NCBI GenBank assembly: GCA_002365175.1 | Contig: DEZK01000041.1 | Coordinates: 20,053 to 84,052, forward strand | DNA from: Raskinella chloraquaticus (SeqCode) | GTDB lineage: Bacteria; Pseudomonadota; Alphaproteobacteria; Rhizobiales; UBA4765 | DNA length: 64,000 nucleotides | Direction of reading: 5' to 3' | In this document: piece by piece, positions 1-7,960 of the stretch | How positions within the stretch are numbered: the stretch's first letter is position 1 | Layout: each line of letters begins with the position of its first letter | The notes under the pieces: generated by a model | Seen by the model: only the letters and a program-made list of their open reading frames with translations | Told to the model about the DNA's origin: nothing | Database searches by the model: none | Position numbers and translations under genes: made by a program

Positions 1-721
1 CCAGCACCTCGATGGCATAATCACGATCAGACACCGCATCGAGCGAATTGCGCATCGGCCGCGTAAAACCCAATGCCTTTGCGGTCATCTGACGATCGAT
101 GGGAAACGACGTGCCGGCAAGGGCCGCCGCCCCCAGGGGCGATTCATTGAGGCGCGCACGCGCATCGGCAAAGCGGCTGCGGTCACGTCCCGCCATCTCC
201 ACATAGGCCAGCAGATGATGGCCAAGGGTCACCGGCTGGGCTGTCTGCAGATGGGTGAAACCGGGCATGACGCTGCCCGCATGCTCCAGCGCCAGCTTCG
301 CCAGAACCTCCATGTAAGACGTGAGCTGCACCTCGATGTCATCCACCGCATCACGGACCCACAGGCGCACATCGGTCGCCACCTGATCATTGCGCGAGCG
401 CGCCGTGTGCAAGCGCTTTGCCGGCTCGCCGATGAGTTCGGCAAGGCGGCTCTCGACATTCATGTGGATGTCTTCAAGCGCACGCGAGAATGTGAATGTG
501 CCTTGATCAATCTCGCTCTTGACCTGATCAAGCCCGTGGTCGATGGCTGCGCGGTCGGCAGCCGAAATAATCCCGGTTTGCGCCAGCATGGCTGCATGTG
601 CCTTGGACCCGGCGATATCCTGGGTGTAGAGCTTCTTGTCGAAGTCGATGGAGGCGTTGATTTCCTCCATGATGGCAGCCGGCCCGGCGGAAAAACGTCC
701 GCCCCACATCTTGTTGCTCAT
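1..721 (-). CDS. argH: Argininosuccinate lyase, N-terminal part (runs off the left edge)
   Basis: Cleaves argininosuccinate to arginine and fumarate, the last step of cytosolic arginine synthesis. The reverse strand from the ATG at 721 translates as MSNKMWGGRFSAGPAA and continues open to the window edge (about 240 residues of roughly 460). Visible family hallmarks are the MWGGRF start, HTARSRND at about residues 105-112 (substrate-binding loop) and GFTHLQTAQPVTLGHH around 160-175. The C-terminal signature loop lies outside the window. The divergent tlpA-like gene starts 58 bp away, a pairing seen in Hyphomicrobiales. Identification is firm; only the 3' end is missing. Confidence 0.95.
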   Translation of the reverse strand, partial: MSNKMWGGRFSAGPAAIMEEINASIDFDKKLYTQDIAGSKAHAAMLAQTGIISAADRAAIDHGLDQVKSEIDQGTFTFSRALEDIHMNVESRLAELIGEPAKRLHTARSRNDQVATDVRLWVRDAVDDIEVQLTSYMEVLAKLALEHAGSVMPGFTHLQTAQPVTLGHHLLAYVEMAGRDRSRFADARARLNESPLGAAALAGTSFPIDRQMTAKALGFTRPMRNSLDAVSDRDYAIEVL

Positions 722-779
722 GCGTATCGGTTCCTGACGGCGCGCGGTTTGGGACAGAACAGAAAAAGGGAAGGGTTAA

Positions 780-1436
780 GTGGCAAGTCAGCAAAACAAC
801 CGGAGGCTGTTGGTTGGCGCCCTCCTGTCGGCGTTCGGCCTGTTTGCAAGCATTGGCGCCGTATACGGGATCAGCGGGCTTTCTGGCAACAGCCCAGCAG
901 CCGGCGAATGCGCGCTTGCCACCGCAAATGCCGAGACGCTGGCGCCGCTTGCCATCGGCGACGTCGCCGCCTTCCGCGTCGAGAAGAAGCCGGTGATCGC
1001 GCCCGATTTCACCTTCCGCGACGGCGAGGGCAATGAACGCCGCGTCGCTGATTTCAAGGGTCGCACCATCCTTCTGAATTTGTGGGCGATCTGGTGCGCC
1101 CCCTGCCGCCACGAAATGCCGGCGCTCGATGCCCTGCAGGCCAATCTCGGCAGCAAGGCGTTTGAGGTGGTCGCCGTCTCCATTGATCTCGGCAGTCCGG
1201 AAAAGCCGCGTCAGTTTCTGTCCGAAATCGGCGCCAAATCACTCGCCTTCTACCACGACCCGACGGGCAAAGCCTTCTTTACACTGCGCGCCGCCGGCCG
1301 CGCCATCGGCATGCCGGCGACACTGATCATCAATGCCGAGGGCTGCGTCGCGGGACACATGCTGGGGGCCGCCAACTGGTCATCAAATGATGCCGTCAAG
1401 CTCATCCTGGCCGTGCAGAAAGCGCAGGAAAAATAG
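780..1436 (+). CDS. tlpA: TlpA-family membrane-anchored thiol:disulfide oxidoreductase
   Basis: A periplasmic thioredoxin-like protein that reduces disulfides, in known family members for cytochrome oxidase or cytochrome c maturation. The start is GTG at 780, preceded by an AAGGG-rich ribosome site. Residues 9-35 form a single hydrophobic anchor. The thioredoxin fold follows, with the redox motif WCAPC at about 105-109 and a cis-proline segment (IGMPATLII) near 175. At 218 aa its length matches TlpA of rhizobia. It diverges from argH and converges on the GST gene with 11 bp between stops. The gene symbol rests on family and neighbourhood, not on a search. Confidence 0.85.
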   Translation: MASQQNNRRLLVGALLSAFGLFASIGAVYGISGLSGNSPAAGECALATANAETLAPLAIGDVAAFRVEKKPVIAPDFTFRDGEGNERRVADFKGRTILLNLWAIWCAPCRHEMPALDALQANLGSKAFEVVAVSIDLGSPEKPRQFLSEIGAKSLAFYHDPTGKAFFTLRAAGRAIGMPATLIINAEGCVAGHMLGAANWSSNDAVKLILAVQKAQEK

Positions 1437-1447
1437 GTGGCGAACGC

Positions 1448-2149
1448 TTAGCCCGTGAAACGCGTTGCTTGCGGTTTGTCCTGCGGCACTTGCGGCGAGA
1501 ACTCCTTCGCGTCGGCAAACGCAGCAGCAAAAGCCGGCCGCTTGGACAATCTCGAGATATAGCTGCGGAACACGTCATCGCGGCACATGCCATAGCCGCG
1601 CGCCCAGAACACACAATGCCCCATCATGCAGTCGGCGGCGGAAAACATCTCGCCACCGATGAAGCTTGCCGCCGTGAGGCGCTTGGCGAGCTGCGGCTCG
1701 ATCTCGTCGGCAAATTTCTTGCGATAGCGCGCAATCGTCCGGGGGTCGCGCTCGGCCGACGGCAGGACATGCTCATGGATGCGTATCTGCCACAGCATCA
1801 TATCGACCGGGCCGGCGCCAAAATGCAGCATCTGCAGGTAATCGGCGCGCGCTGATGACAATCCCGGTGGTGGCGCGAGTTGATGACCAGGATAGGCATC
1901 AGCCAGGAATGCCAGCATCGCAGCGCTTTCATGCATGACCTGCCTCGTGCCGTCCTCCCACTCGATGTCAAGAACCGGCACGCCGTGATTGGGATTGAGA
2001 CGCAGGAACTCCGGCCCATATTGCTGGCCATCATAGAGGTTCACGCGCTCCATCTCGAAAGCATCCCCCAGCACCTCATGCAACAACCATTTGACGCGCG
2101 CGCTGCGCGAAGCCGGGTAATGATAGAGTTTGAGGCGGGTGATCGACAT
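1448..2149 (-). CDS. Glutathione S-transferase family protein
   Basis: A predicted cytosolic GST (about 233 aa) that would conjugate or reduce small electrophiles with glutathione. The N-terminal thioredoxin-like half reads MSITRLKLYHYPASRSARVK, and the typical cis-proline and glutathione-contact region GVPVLDI...MHESAAMLAFLAD spans about residues 55-85. An all-helical C-terminal half follows. The longer reading frame begins at 2215, but the ATG at 2149 fits the family start, so I use that. Substrate and GST class are not determinable here. It is a stand-alone gene between tlpA and a divergent P450. Confidence 0.85.
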   Translation of the reverse strand: MSITRLKLYHYPASRSARVKWLLHEVLGDAFEMERVNLYDGQQYGPEFLRLNPNHGVPVLDIEWEDGTRQVMHESAAMLAFLADAYPGHQLAPPPGLSSARADYLQMLHFGAGPVDMMLWQIRIHEHVLPSAERDPRTIARYRKKFADEIEPQLAKRLTAASFIGGEMFSAADCMMGHCVFWARGYGMCRDDVFRSYISRLSKRPAFAAAFADAKEFSPQVPQDKPQATRFTG

Positions 2150-2288
2150 GGGTGTAACCTCGTCGCGACGATTGAAGAGGACGCAACATAGCCCCAATAT
2201 GGGTGCCGGTTGCAACGCCGATTGCCCTTAACGTAAGCTTGCTTAACGCTGCGCATCCCACGCCCGCGCAGCCAGTGTGGATCACGCC

Positions 2289-3554
2289 ATGCCAGACATG
2301 ATGGTCGCTCAAACCGGCACGCCGGCATCTCACCCTGCGGACAATGCGCGCCAGCTTGCTGCCGATTTCGATCTGCGGCACCTGCCCGCGTCATTCTACG
2401 ACGACCCCTACCCGACCTTTCACGCCCTTCGTGCGAGCAACCCGGTCCTCCCCCTTGGTCCCGGCAGCTACCTGCTGACGCGCCATGCCGATCTCATGAC
2501 CGTCTACAAGGACGCGAAACTCTTCTCGTCTGACAAAAAGGCGGAATTCCTGCCCAAATTCGGCAATGGCCTGCTCTATCAGCACCACACGACAAGCCTC
2601 ATCTTCAACGATCCACCGCTCCATACGCGGGTTCGCCGTATCATCGCGGGTGCGCTCAATCCGCGCGCTGTTGCTGATCTTGAAGGGCCGATGATCACCA
2701 TGGTGGACGGGCTTCTTGATCGCATGGCGGCCAGGGGAGAGGCTGACATCATCGCCGATCTGGCGGCTTCAGTGCCGATCGAGGTGATCGGCAACCTGCT
2801 CGCCATCCCTCATGAGCGCCGTGGACCGTTACGCGACTGGTCGCTTGCCATTCTGGGCGCGCTTGAGCCGCAGCCAACAGCCGCCATGCTGGAGAGCGGG
2901 GAGATCGCGGTACGCGATTTTCTGGATTATCTGCGCGTGCTGGTCGCCGAGCGTCGGGCAAGCCCCGGTAACCCCGACAGCGACGTTTTGACGCGGCTCA
3001 TCCAGGGCGAGACGGATGGCGAACAACTGTCAGAAATCGAATTACTGCAGAACTGCATTTTCATTCTCAATGCCGGCCACGAGACGACCACCAATCTCAT
3101 CGGCAACGGGCTCTTCAATCTTCTCGAATGGCCGCAGGAAAAGGCAAGATTACTTGCCAACCCCGCGCTCATCACCTCGGCGATAGAGGAGTTCTTGCGC
3201 TTCGACAGCCCCGTCCAGCTCGGCAATCGCATCACCACCGCGCCAACCCGGCTGGGCGATGTTGATATGCCAGCCGGTACCTTCGTTACGCTGGCCATTG
3301 CTGCGGCAAATCGCGATCCCGCAGCATTCACCGATCCTGACCGGCTCGATCTCGCCCGCCTGAATAATCGCCACGTCGCCTTTGCATCCGGCGTTCACGT
3401 CTGTGTCGGCCTGACGATTGCCCGCATGGAAGGGCGCGTGGCGATCTTACGTTTTCTGCAGCGTTTCCCGAATTATCGCCTGTCGGGCGCACCTGTGCGT
3501 GGCAACCGGGCGCGCTTTCGTGGTTTTCTGGCGCTGCCCGTCCATCTCGGCTGA
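2289..3554 (+). CDS. Cytochrome P450 (soluble bacterial type)
   Basis: A heme monooxygenase needing external redox partners; no ferredoxin or reductase is adjacent. About 421 aa, with no membrane segment. The I-helix oxygen-binding motif AGHETT is near residue 263, the K-helix ExxR (EEFLR) near 300, and the heme-ligand loop FASGVHVCVG has its cysteine at about 372. The loop carries F-x-x-G-x-H-x-C-x-G but lacks the common arginine. Two starts are possible, GTG 2277 and ATG 2289; I prefer the ATG, though no clear ribosome site precedes either. The substrate is unknown. It converges with the 3-hydroxybutyryl-CoA dehydrogenase gene. Confidence 0.9.
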   Translation: MPDMMVAQTGTPASHPADNARQLAADFDLRHLPASFYDDPYPTFHALRASNPVLPLGPGSYLLTRHADLMTVYKDAKLFSSDKKAEFLPKFGNGLLYQHHTTSLIFNDPPLHTRVRRIIAGALNPRAVADLEGPMITMVDGLLDRMAARGEADIIADLAASVPIEVIGNLLAIPHERRGPLRDWSLAILGALEPQPTAAMLESGEIAVRDFLDYLRVLVAERRASPGNPDSDVLTRLIQGETDGEQLSEIELLQNCIFILNAGHETTTNLIGNGLFNLLEWPQEKARLLANPALITSAIEEFLRFDSPVQLGNRITTAPTRLGDVDMPAGTFVTLAIAAANRDPAAFTDPDRLDLARLNNRHVAFASGVHVCVGLTIARMEGRVAILRFLQRFPNYRLSGAPVRGNRARFRGFLALPVHLG

Positions 3555-3580
3555 GTGCCGGTGCCGCAACGAGGCAGCAC

Positions 3581-4468
3581 TCAGCGCGTTGGCACCGGCT
3601 TCTCGCCGCGATAATCGTAAAACCCACGCTGGGTCTTGCGCCCCAGCCAACCGGCCTCGACATATTTGACGAGCAACGGGCAGGGGCGGTATTTCGAATC
3701 AGCCAGCCCATCATGCAGCACCTGCATCACCGACAGGCAGGTATCAAGCCCGATGAAATCGGCAAGCTGCAGCGGCCCCATCGGATGGTTCGCCCCAAGA
3801 CGCATGGCCGTATCAATGGATTCGACCGAGCCCACACCCTCATAGAGAGTATAAACCGCCTCGTTGATCATCGGCAGCAGGATACGGTTGACGATGAAGG
3901 CGGGAAAATCCTCCGCCACCGCCATCGTCTTGCCGAGTTTGCGCACCAGATTTTTGCAGGCATCAAAAGTGTCATCATCGGTGGCAATGCCACGGATGAC
4001 CTCGACGAGGGGCATCAGCGGAACCGGATTCATGAAATGAATGCCGATGAAACGCCCCGGACGATCGGTCGACGCCGCGAGGCGGGTGATGGAGATCGAC
4101 GACGTGTTGGACGCCAGAAGAGCATCCGGCCGCACCACCTTGCATACGGCGGCAAAAATCTTGCGCTTGACTTCTTCGTTCTCAACCGCGCTCTCGATCA
4201 CGAGATCGGTATCAGCGAGCGCCTCGGGTTTTTCGCTCGCGGTAATACGCGCCAGTCCGGCAGCGCGATCAGCCTCCGTGATGGTCCCGCGTGCCACCTG
4301 GCGGGCCATATTGCCATTGATCGTCGCCAGCCCCGACTGCACGCGCTCGAGCGTCACGTCGCTGAGGATGACATCGTAACCGGCAAGCGCGCACACATGA
4401 GCGATACCATTGCCCATCTGCCCGGCGCCAATGATGCCAATCGTTCGGATATCTGGTGTCATAGACAT
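3581..4468 (-). CDS. hbd: 3-hydroxybutyryl-CoA dehydrogenase (NAD-dependent)
   Basis: Oxidises or reduces 3-hydroxybutyryl-CoA/acetoacetyl-CoA in the cytosol. At 295 aa it is the single-function Hbd/PaaH length. The Rossmann loop GAGQMG lies at residues 14-19, the family signature with catalytic histidine in GIHFMNPVPLMPLVEV near 143-157, and the C-terminal helical dimer domain contains NRILLPMINEA. Downstream of etfB-etfA and on the same strand, so it may be cotranscribed with them (48 bp to etfA). Its product pool feeds crotonyl-CoA, the substrate of ccr at 18.7 kb. The symbol is a family-level choice (hbdA, paaH and fadB2 are also used). Confidence 0.9.
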   Translation of the reverse strand: MSMTPDIRTIGIIGAGQMGNGIAHVCALAGYDVILSDVTLERVQSGLATINGNMARQVARGTITEADRAAGLARITASEKPEALADTDLVIESAVENEEVKRKIFAAVCKVVRPDALLASNTSSISITRLAASTDRPGRFIGIHFMNPVPLMPLVEVIRGIATDDDTFDACKNLVRKLGKTMAVAEDFPAFIVNRILLPMINEAVYTLYEGVGSVESIDTAMRLGANHPMGPLQLADFIGLDTCLSVMQVLHDGLADSKYRPCPLLVKYVEAGWLGRKTQRGFYDYRGEKPVPTR

Positions 4469-4516
4469 GCCCCGCTCGCGCCTGGCCAGCCGTCGACCCT
4501 ACCCCCGCGCCCCATG

Positions 4517-5461
4517 CTACTTGCCGATCTTGCTGAGTTCGGCCTGAAGTTCGGGCAACACGGTGAAGAGATCACCGACGAGACCGTAATCAGCCACCTG
4601 GAAGATCGGCGCTTCCTCATCCTTGTTGATGGCCACGATAACCTTGGAATCTTTCATCCCGGCCAGATGCTGGATGGCGCCTGAGATGCCGATGGCGACG
4701 TAAAGATCAGGCGCCACGACCTTGCCCGTTTGTCCCACCTGATAATCATTGGGCGCATAGCCGGCATCGACCGCCGCGCGCGAGGCGCCAACGGCTGCAC
4801 CGAGCTTGTCGGCAAGCGGCTCGATCATTTCCTTGAATTTGTCGGACGAGCCAAGCGCCCGCCCGCCGGAGACGATGATCTTGGCCGATGTCAGTTCCGG
4901 GCGATCCGACTTCGACAATTCTTCAGCAACGAATTGCGACAGCCCGGCTGCGGCGGGAACGCCGACAGCCTCAATGGGCGCCGCGCCGCCTTCGGCTGCC
5001 GCCTTGAAGGAGGCTGTGCGCACCGTGACGACTTTTTTGGCATCCTGCGACTGCACCGTCTGGATGGCGTTTCCGGCATAGATCGGTCGCTCGAACGTAT
5101 CAGCACCGTGAACGGCGATCACTTCTGAAATCTGCATCACATCAAGGAGTGCGGCGACGCGCGGCATGACATTCTTGCCGGTCGTGGAGGCAGCCGCGAT
5201 GATCGCATCATACCCATTCGCAAGACTGACGATGAGGGCCGCCATCGGCTCTGCCAGCTGATGGGCAAGCGACGCATCATCTGCCACCCTGATTTTAGCC
5301 ACACCGGCGAGCCTGGAGGCCGCCTGCGCCACCGTGCCGCACTGACTGCCCGCGACCAGCACATGGATATCGCCGCCCATTGCTATGGCAGCGGTCAAAG
5401 CCTTGTGGGTCGAATCTTTCAAAACATTGTCGGCGTGTTCAGCGACAAGAAGAATGGTCAT
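4517..5461 (-). CDS. etfA: Electron transfer flavoprotein subunit alpha
   Basis: The FAD-binding subunit of ETF, which accepts electrons from acyl-CoA dehydrogenases and passes them to ETF:ubiquinone oxidoreductase. 314 aa. The C-terminal FAD domain is conspicuous from about residue 195, with SGGRALGS and then GASRAAVDAGYAPNDYQVGQTGK, VAIGISGAIQHLAGM and NKDEEAPIFQVADYG. The partner etfB lies upstream on the same strand but is separated by a 121-bp gap almost entirely filled by an interspersed repeat. ETF would serve Mcd, encoded 2.5 kb away, as well as beta-oxidation. Confidence 0.96.
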   Translation of the reverse strand: MTILLVAEHADNVLKDSTHKALTAAIAMGGDIHVLVAGSQCGTVAQAASRLAGVAKIRVADDASLAHQLAEPMAALIVSLANGYDAIIAAASTTGKNVMPRVAALLDVMQISEVIAVHGADTFERPIYAGNAIQTVQSQDAKKVVTVRTASFKAAAEGGAAPIEAVGVPAAAGLSQFVAEELSKSDRPELTSAKIIVSGGRALGSSDKFKEMIEPLADKLGAAVGASRAAVDAGYAPNDYQVGQTGKVVAPDLYVAIGISGAIQHLAGMKDSKVIVAINKDEEAPIFQVADYGLVGDLFTVLPELQAELSKIGK

Positions 5462-5479
5462 CTTTTGGCTCCGTGAACC

Positions 5480-5587
5480 CTAGAGCATGCTGCGAAAAAA
5501 AGTGGAAACCGGCTTTTCGATAACAGCATGCGAAAACAATAAGATAAGAGCATGTTGCGATTTCGTGTTACCGCAATCTGTACTAGA
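5480..5587 (+). repeat. Interspersed repeat, copy 1 (between etfB and etfA)
   Basis: About 108 bp beginning CTAGAGCATGCTGCGAAAA and containing the internal blocks AGTGGAAACCGG, TTTTCGATAACAG and GCGAAAACAATAAGAT. The same blocks recur in the same order at 11626-11730, and inverted at 50478-50569. It has the look of the GAGCATG...GTGGAAACCGG family of short non-coding repeats widespread in Hyphomicrobiales. It contains internal imperfect inverted repeats (AGCATGC twice). It overlaps the last three bases of etfB. Confidence 0.8.
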
Positions 5588-6335
5588 GAACGCCCGCTTC
5601 GTTTTTCAGCTTGGCAACCAGTTCGGCAACCGACCCGACCTTGCCTCCCGCCTTGCGCTGCGGCGGCTCGGTCGTTTTCAGCACTTTGAGGCGCGGCGCC
5701 ATATCCACACCGAAATCAGCCGGCGTCTTTTCATCAAGCGGCTTCTTCTTGGCCTTCATGATGTTGGGAAGCGAGGCATAGCGCGGCTCGTTGAGGCGCA
5801 GGTCGGTGGTCACGATCGCCGGCAACGTCAGTTTGACCGTCTGCAGACCGCCATCAACCTCACGGGTGACCGACAGGTCGGAGCCATTGATCTCGACCTT
5901 CGAGGCAAACGTGCCCTGTGCCCAGCCAAGGAGGGCTGCCAGCATCTGCCCTGTCTGGTTGCAGTCATCATCAATGGCCTGCTTGCCCAGAATGATGAGA
6001 TCGGGCTTTTCCACCTCGGCGATGGCCTTGAGAATTTTGGCAACCGCCAGCGGCTCGCTCACCGCATCGGTTTTGACCAGGATACCGCGATCAGCACCCA
6101 TGGCAAGCGCGGTACGGATGGTTTCAGCCGCCTTGTCCGGCCCGATCGATACCGCCACGATCTCACCTTTGGCGATGCCCTTTTCCTTCAGGCGGATCGC
6201 TTCTTCAATAGCGATTTCGTCAAACGGATTCATCGACATCTTGATATTGGCAAGCTCAACGCCCGACCCGTCGGCCTTGACCCGGATCTTGACGTTGTAA
6301 TCGACCACCCGTTTCACCGGGACAAGTATCTTCAT
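5583..6335 (-). CDS. etfB: Electron transfer flavoprotein subunit beta
   Basis: The AMP-binding partner of EtfA in the soluble ETF heterodimer. From ATG 6335 the protein is 250 aa and starts MKILVPVKRVVDYNVKIRV, the standard EtfB N-terminus; the longer frame to 6440 is not used because it adds 35 unrelated residues. The ETF-beta signature region (VTREVDGGLQTVKLTLPAIVT...LNEPRYASLPNIMKAKKKPL) is at about residues 145-195, and it ends with the leucine-rich recognition loop region typical of the subunit. It precedes etfA in the expected order, but with a repeat element between them. Confidence 0.96.
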   Translation of the reverse strand: MKILVPVKRVVDYNVKIRVKADGSGVELANIKMSMNPFDEIAIEEAIRLKEKGIAKGEIVAVSIGPDKAAETIRTALAMGADRGILVKTDAVSEPLAVAKILKAIAEVEKPDLIILGKQAIDDDCNQTGQMLAALLGWAQGTFASKVEINGSDLSVTREVDGGLQTVKLTLPAIVTTDLRLNEPRYASLPNIMKAKKKPLDEKTPADFGVDMAPRLKVLKTTEPPQRKAGGKVGSVAELVAKLKNEAGVL

Positions 6336-6451
6336 GACGGCGAGCGCTCCCTTGTCATGCCTTTTTATGGTTGGCGACCGTAACGGCCCCGTCCGGCAAA
6401 AGTCAACGCACCGCAACATCGCAGCGCCTGATTTCGCCAATCAGCCGGTAT

Positions 6452-7135
6452 TCATACGTAAATTCGTCGCCGCATCGTCAGGATGATGACAGCCCCCGCA
6501 GCAAGGCCGCCGATATGGGCAAGCCATGCGACGCCATCGCCTTGCGCCCCGCTCAGCACCTGCCAGAATTGAATGACGATCCAGCCGCCTAGCGCCAGCC
6601 ATGCCTCGACCCTGAGCGGCAGACGCCAGAAGAGCAACACCCAGACACGGGCATGAGGAAACAGCAGGAAATAGGCGGCGATAACACCCGCCACCGCGCC
6701 CGAGGCGCCGATCAGCGGGGCTTCGGAGGCGTGCGGTCCGAGCCAGGCAAATGTCAGCGCCGCAACAACGCCACATGTGAGATAAAACAGAACATAGCGC
6801 CAGGACCCCAGCGCATCTTCGATGTTGTCGCCAAACACCCACAAAAACAGCATGTTGCCGATCAGATGCAGCCAGTCGACATGAAGAAACATATAGGTGA
6901 ACGGCGTCAGCACCTGCGGGATCAGATAAAGATGCGCCGGCAGATCGGCATAGCGGTTGAGAACAGCCGGTATGACGCCAAGCCCCAGGCTCGCTCGTTG
7001 CAACCCCTCATCACCGGCGACCAGGCCGGAACCAACCATGAGATGAACAAGGACCGTGAGGGCGATGATCGTCCAGTTGGCATAGGCATGAACGATGTGG
7101 CGTAGCGGATTGTCGTCGTGAAGCGGGATGACCAT
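6452..7135 (-). CDS. Rhomboid-family intramembrane serine protease
   Basis: A polytopic inner-membrane protease that cleaves transmembrane substrates. 227 aa with about six hydrophobic segments. Catalytic serine lies in LIGASGAVAG (S145) and catalytic histidine in AHIGG (about H207), with the conserved HLIGNMLFLWVFGDNIED block at about 90-107. Length and motif spacing match short bacterial rhomboids. The adenosyltransferase gene ends nine bases upstream of its start, suggesting cotranscription. Substrates are unknown. Confidence 0.9.
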   Translation of the reverse strand: MVIPLHDDNPLRHIVHAYANWTIIALTVLVHLMVGSGLVAGDEGLQRASLGLGVIPAVLNRYADLPAHLYLIPQVLTPFTYMFLHVDWLHLIGNMLFLWVFGDNIEDALGSWRYVLFYLTCGVVAALTFAWLGPHASEAPLIGASGAVAGVIAAYFLLFPHARVWVLLFWRLPLRVEAWLALGGWIVIQFWQVLSGAQGDGVAWLAHIGGLAAGAVIILTMRRRIYV

Positions 7136-7144
7136 GGAGAGATC

Positions 7145-7720
7145 CTAGCACGCGCCGTCTTTTGACCACAGGACGTCCCCTTCGCCGCGACCATTCACAT
7201 GGCGACCGGCGACAAAAAAGAAATCCGACAGGCGATTGACGTATTTGAGCGCGTCATCCGACACCCCCGCCCCGTCATGGGCAGCAAGCTCGACCATCAG
7301 CCGCTCCGCCCGCCGGCACACCGTCCGGCACTGGTGGAGATAGGCCGCAGCCGGCGTCCCGCCAGGCAGAATGAAGGCTTTGAGCGGCGGCAATTCGCCG
7401 GTGAGCCGGTCGATATCATCCTCGATGCGCTTCACATGCGCAGATGAGATGCGCGGCACCGGAAACGCCGGCGGCTCATCGCCTTCCGGCGTGCACAGAT
7501 CGGCACCAAGATCGAACAGATCATGCTGGATGCGCCCCAGCATCGCATCCACCACCGGCTCGCGGTCAAGCGTGTGGAGGCGCGCCACGCCGATGGCGGC
7601 GTTGGTCTCATCGATTGTGCCATAGGCGCTGACCCGCAGATCGAATTTCTTCACCCGCTGGCCGCTGAAGAGCCCGGTCGTACCGTCATCACCCGTACGG
7701 GTATAAATGCGTGTTGCCAT
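7145..7720 (-). CDS. Cob(I)yrinic acid a,c-diamide adenosyltransferase, PduO type
   Basis: Transfers the adenosyl group of ATP to Co(I) corrinoid, making adenosylcobalamin. 191 aa, with the PduO/MMAB ATP-binding N-terminus IYTRTGDDGTTGL (residues 5-17), FDLRVSAYGTIDETNAAIG, and the C-terminal signatures CRRAERLMVEL and YVNRLSDFFFVAGR. Adenosylcobalamin is the cofactor of ethylmalonyl-CoA mutase (16.4-18.4 kb here) and of methylmalonyl-CoA mutase, so the context is functional. The HIG1 gene lies upstream with a 22-bp gap, and rhomboid follows. Confidence 0.93.
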   Translation of the reverse strand: MATRIYTRTGDDGTTGLFSGQRVKKFDLRVSAYGTIDETNAAIGVARLHTLDREPVVDAMLGRIQHDLFDLGADLCTPEGDEPPAFPVPRISSAHVKRIEDDIDRLTGELPPLKAFILPGGTPAAAYLHQCRTVCRRAERLMVELAAHDGAGVSDDALKYVNRLSDFFFVAGRHVNGRGEGDVLWSKDGAC

Positions 7721-7742
7721 CGCCGACCTGTGCCTTTGTCCG

Positions 7743-7934
7743 CTAGCGGCCAGACAACCACAGAAGCGCCATCAACACCATGACAGCGACGAATTGCAGC
7801 ATGACGCGCATGCGCATCAGACGCTGCGAGGTGTTGGCAGAGCCCCCCTTGGCCATGTTCCACAGTCCGCGAACAAGCACAACCACGACAGCCAAAACGG
7901 CCAGAAAGGAGAGAATTTTGACGATCGTGTCCAT
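7743..7934 (-). CDS. HIG1-domain (twin-transmembrane) small protein
   Basis: 63 aa with two hydrophobic helices (about residues 4-23 and 44-61). Between them sits SQRLMRMRVMLQ, which matches the HIG1 hallmark Q-x3-R-x-R-x3-Q. Eukaryotic relatives (Hig1/Rcf1) associate with respiratory complexes; the role of the bacterial proteins is not settled. It has its own ATG and lies just upstream of the adenosyltransferase on the same strand, an arrangement I believe is common in this bacterial group. Function here: probably membrane or respiratory complex associated, unproven. Confidence 0.85.
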   Translation of the reverse strand: MDTIVKILSFLAVLAVVVVLVRGLWNMAKGGSANTSQRLMRMRVMLQFVAVMVLMALLWLSGR

Positions 7935-7960
7935 GGTGCCTCTACTCTCTCGCTGAAATG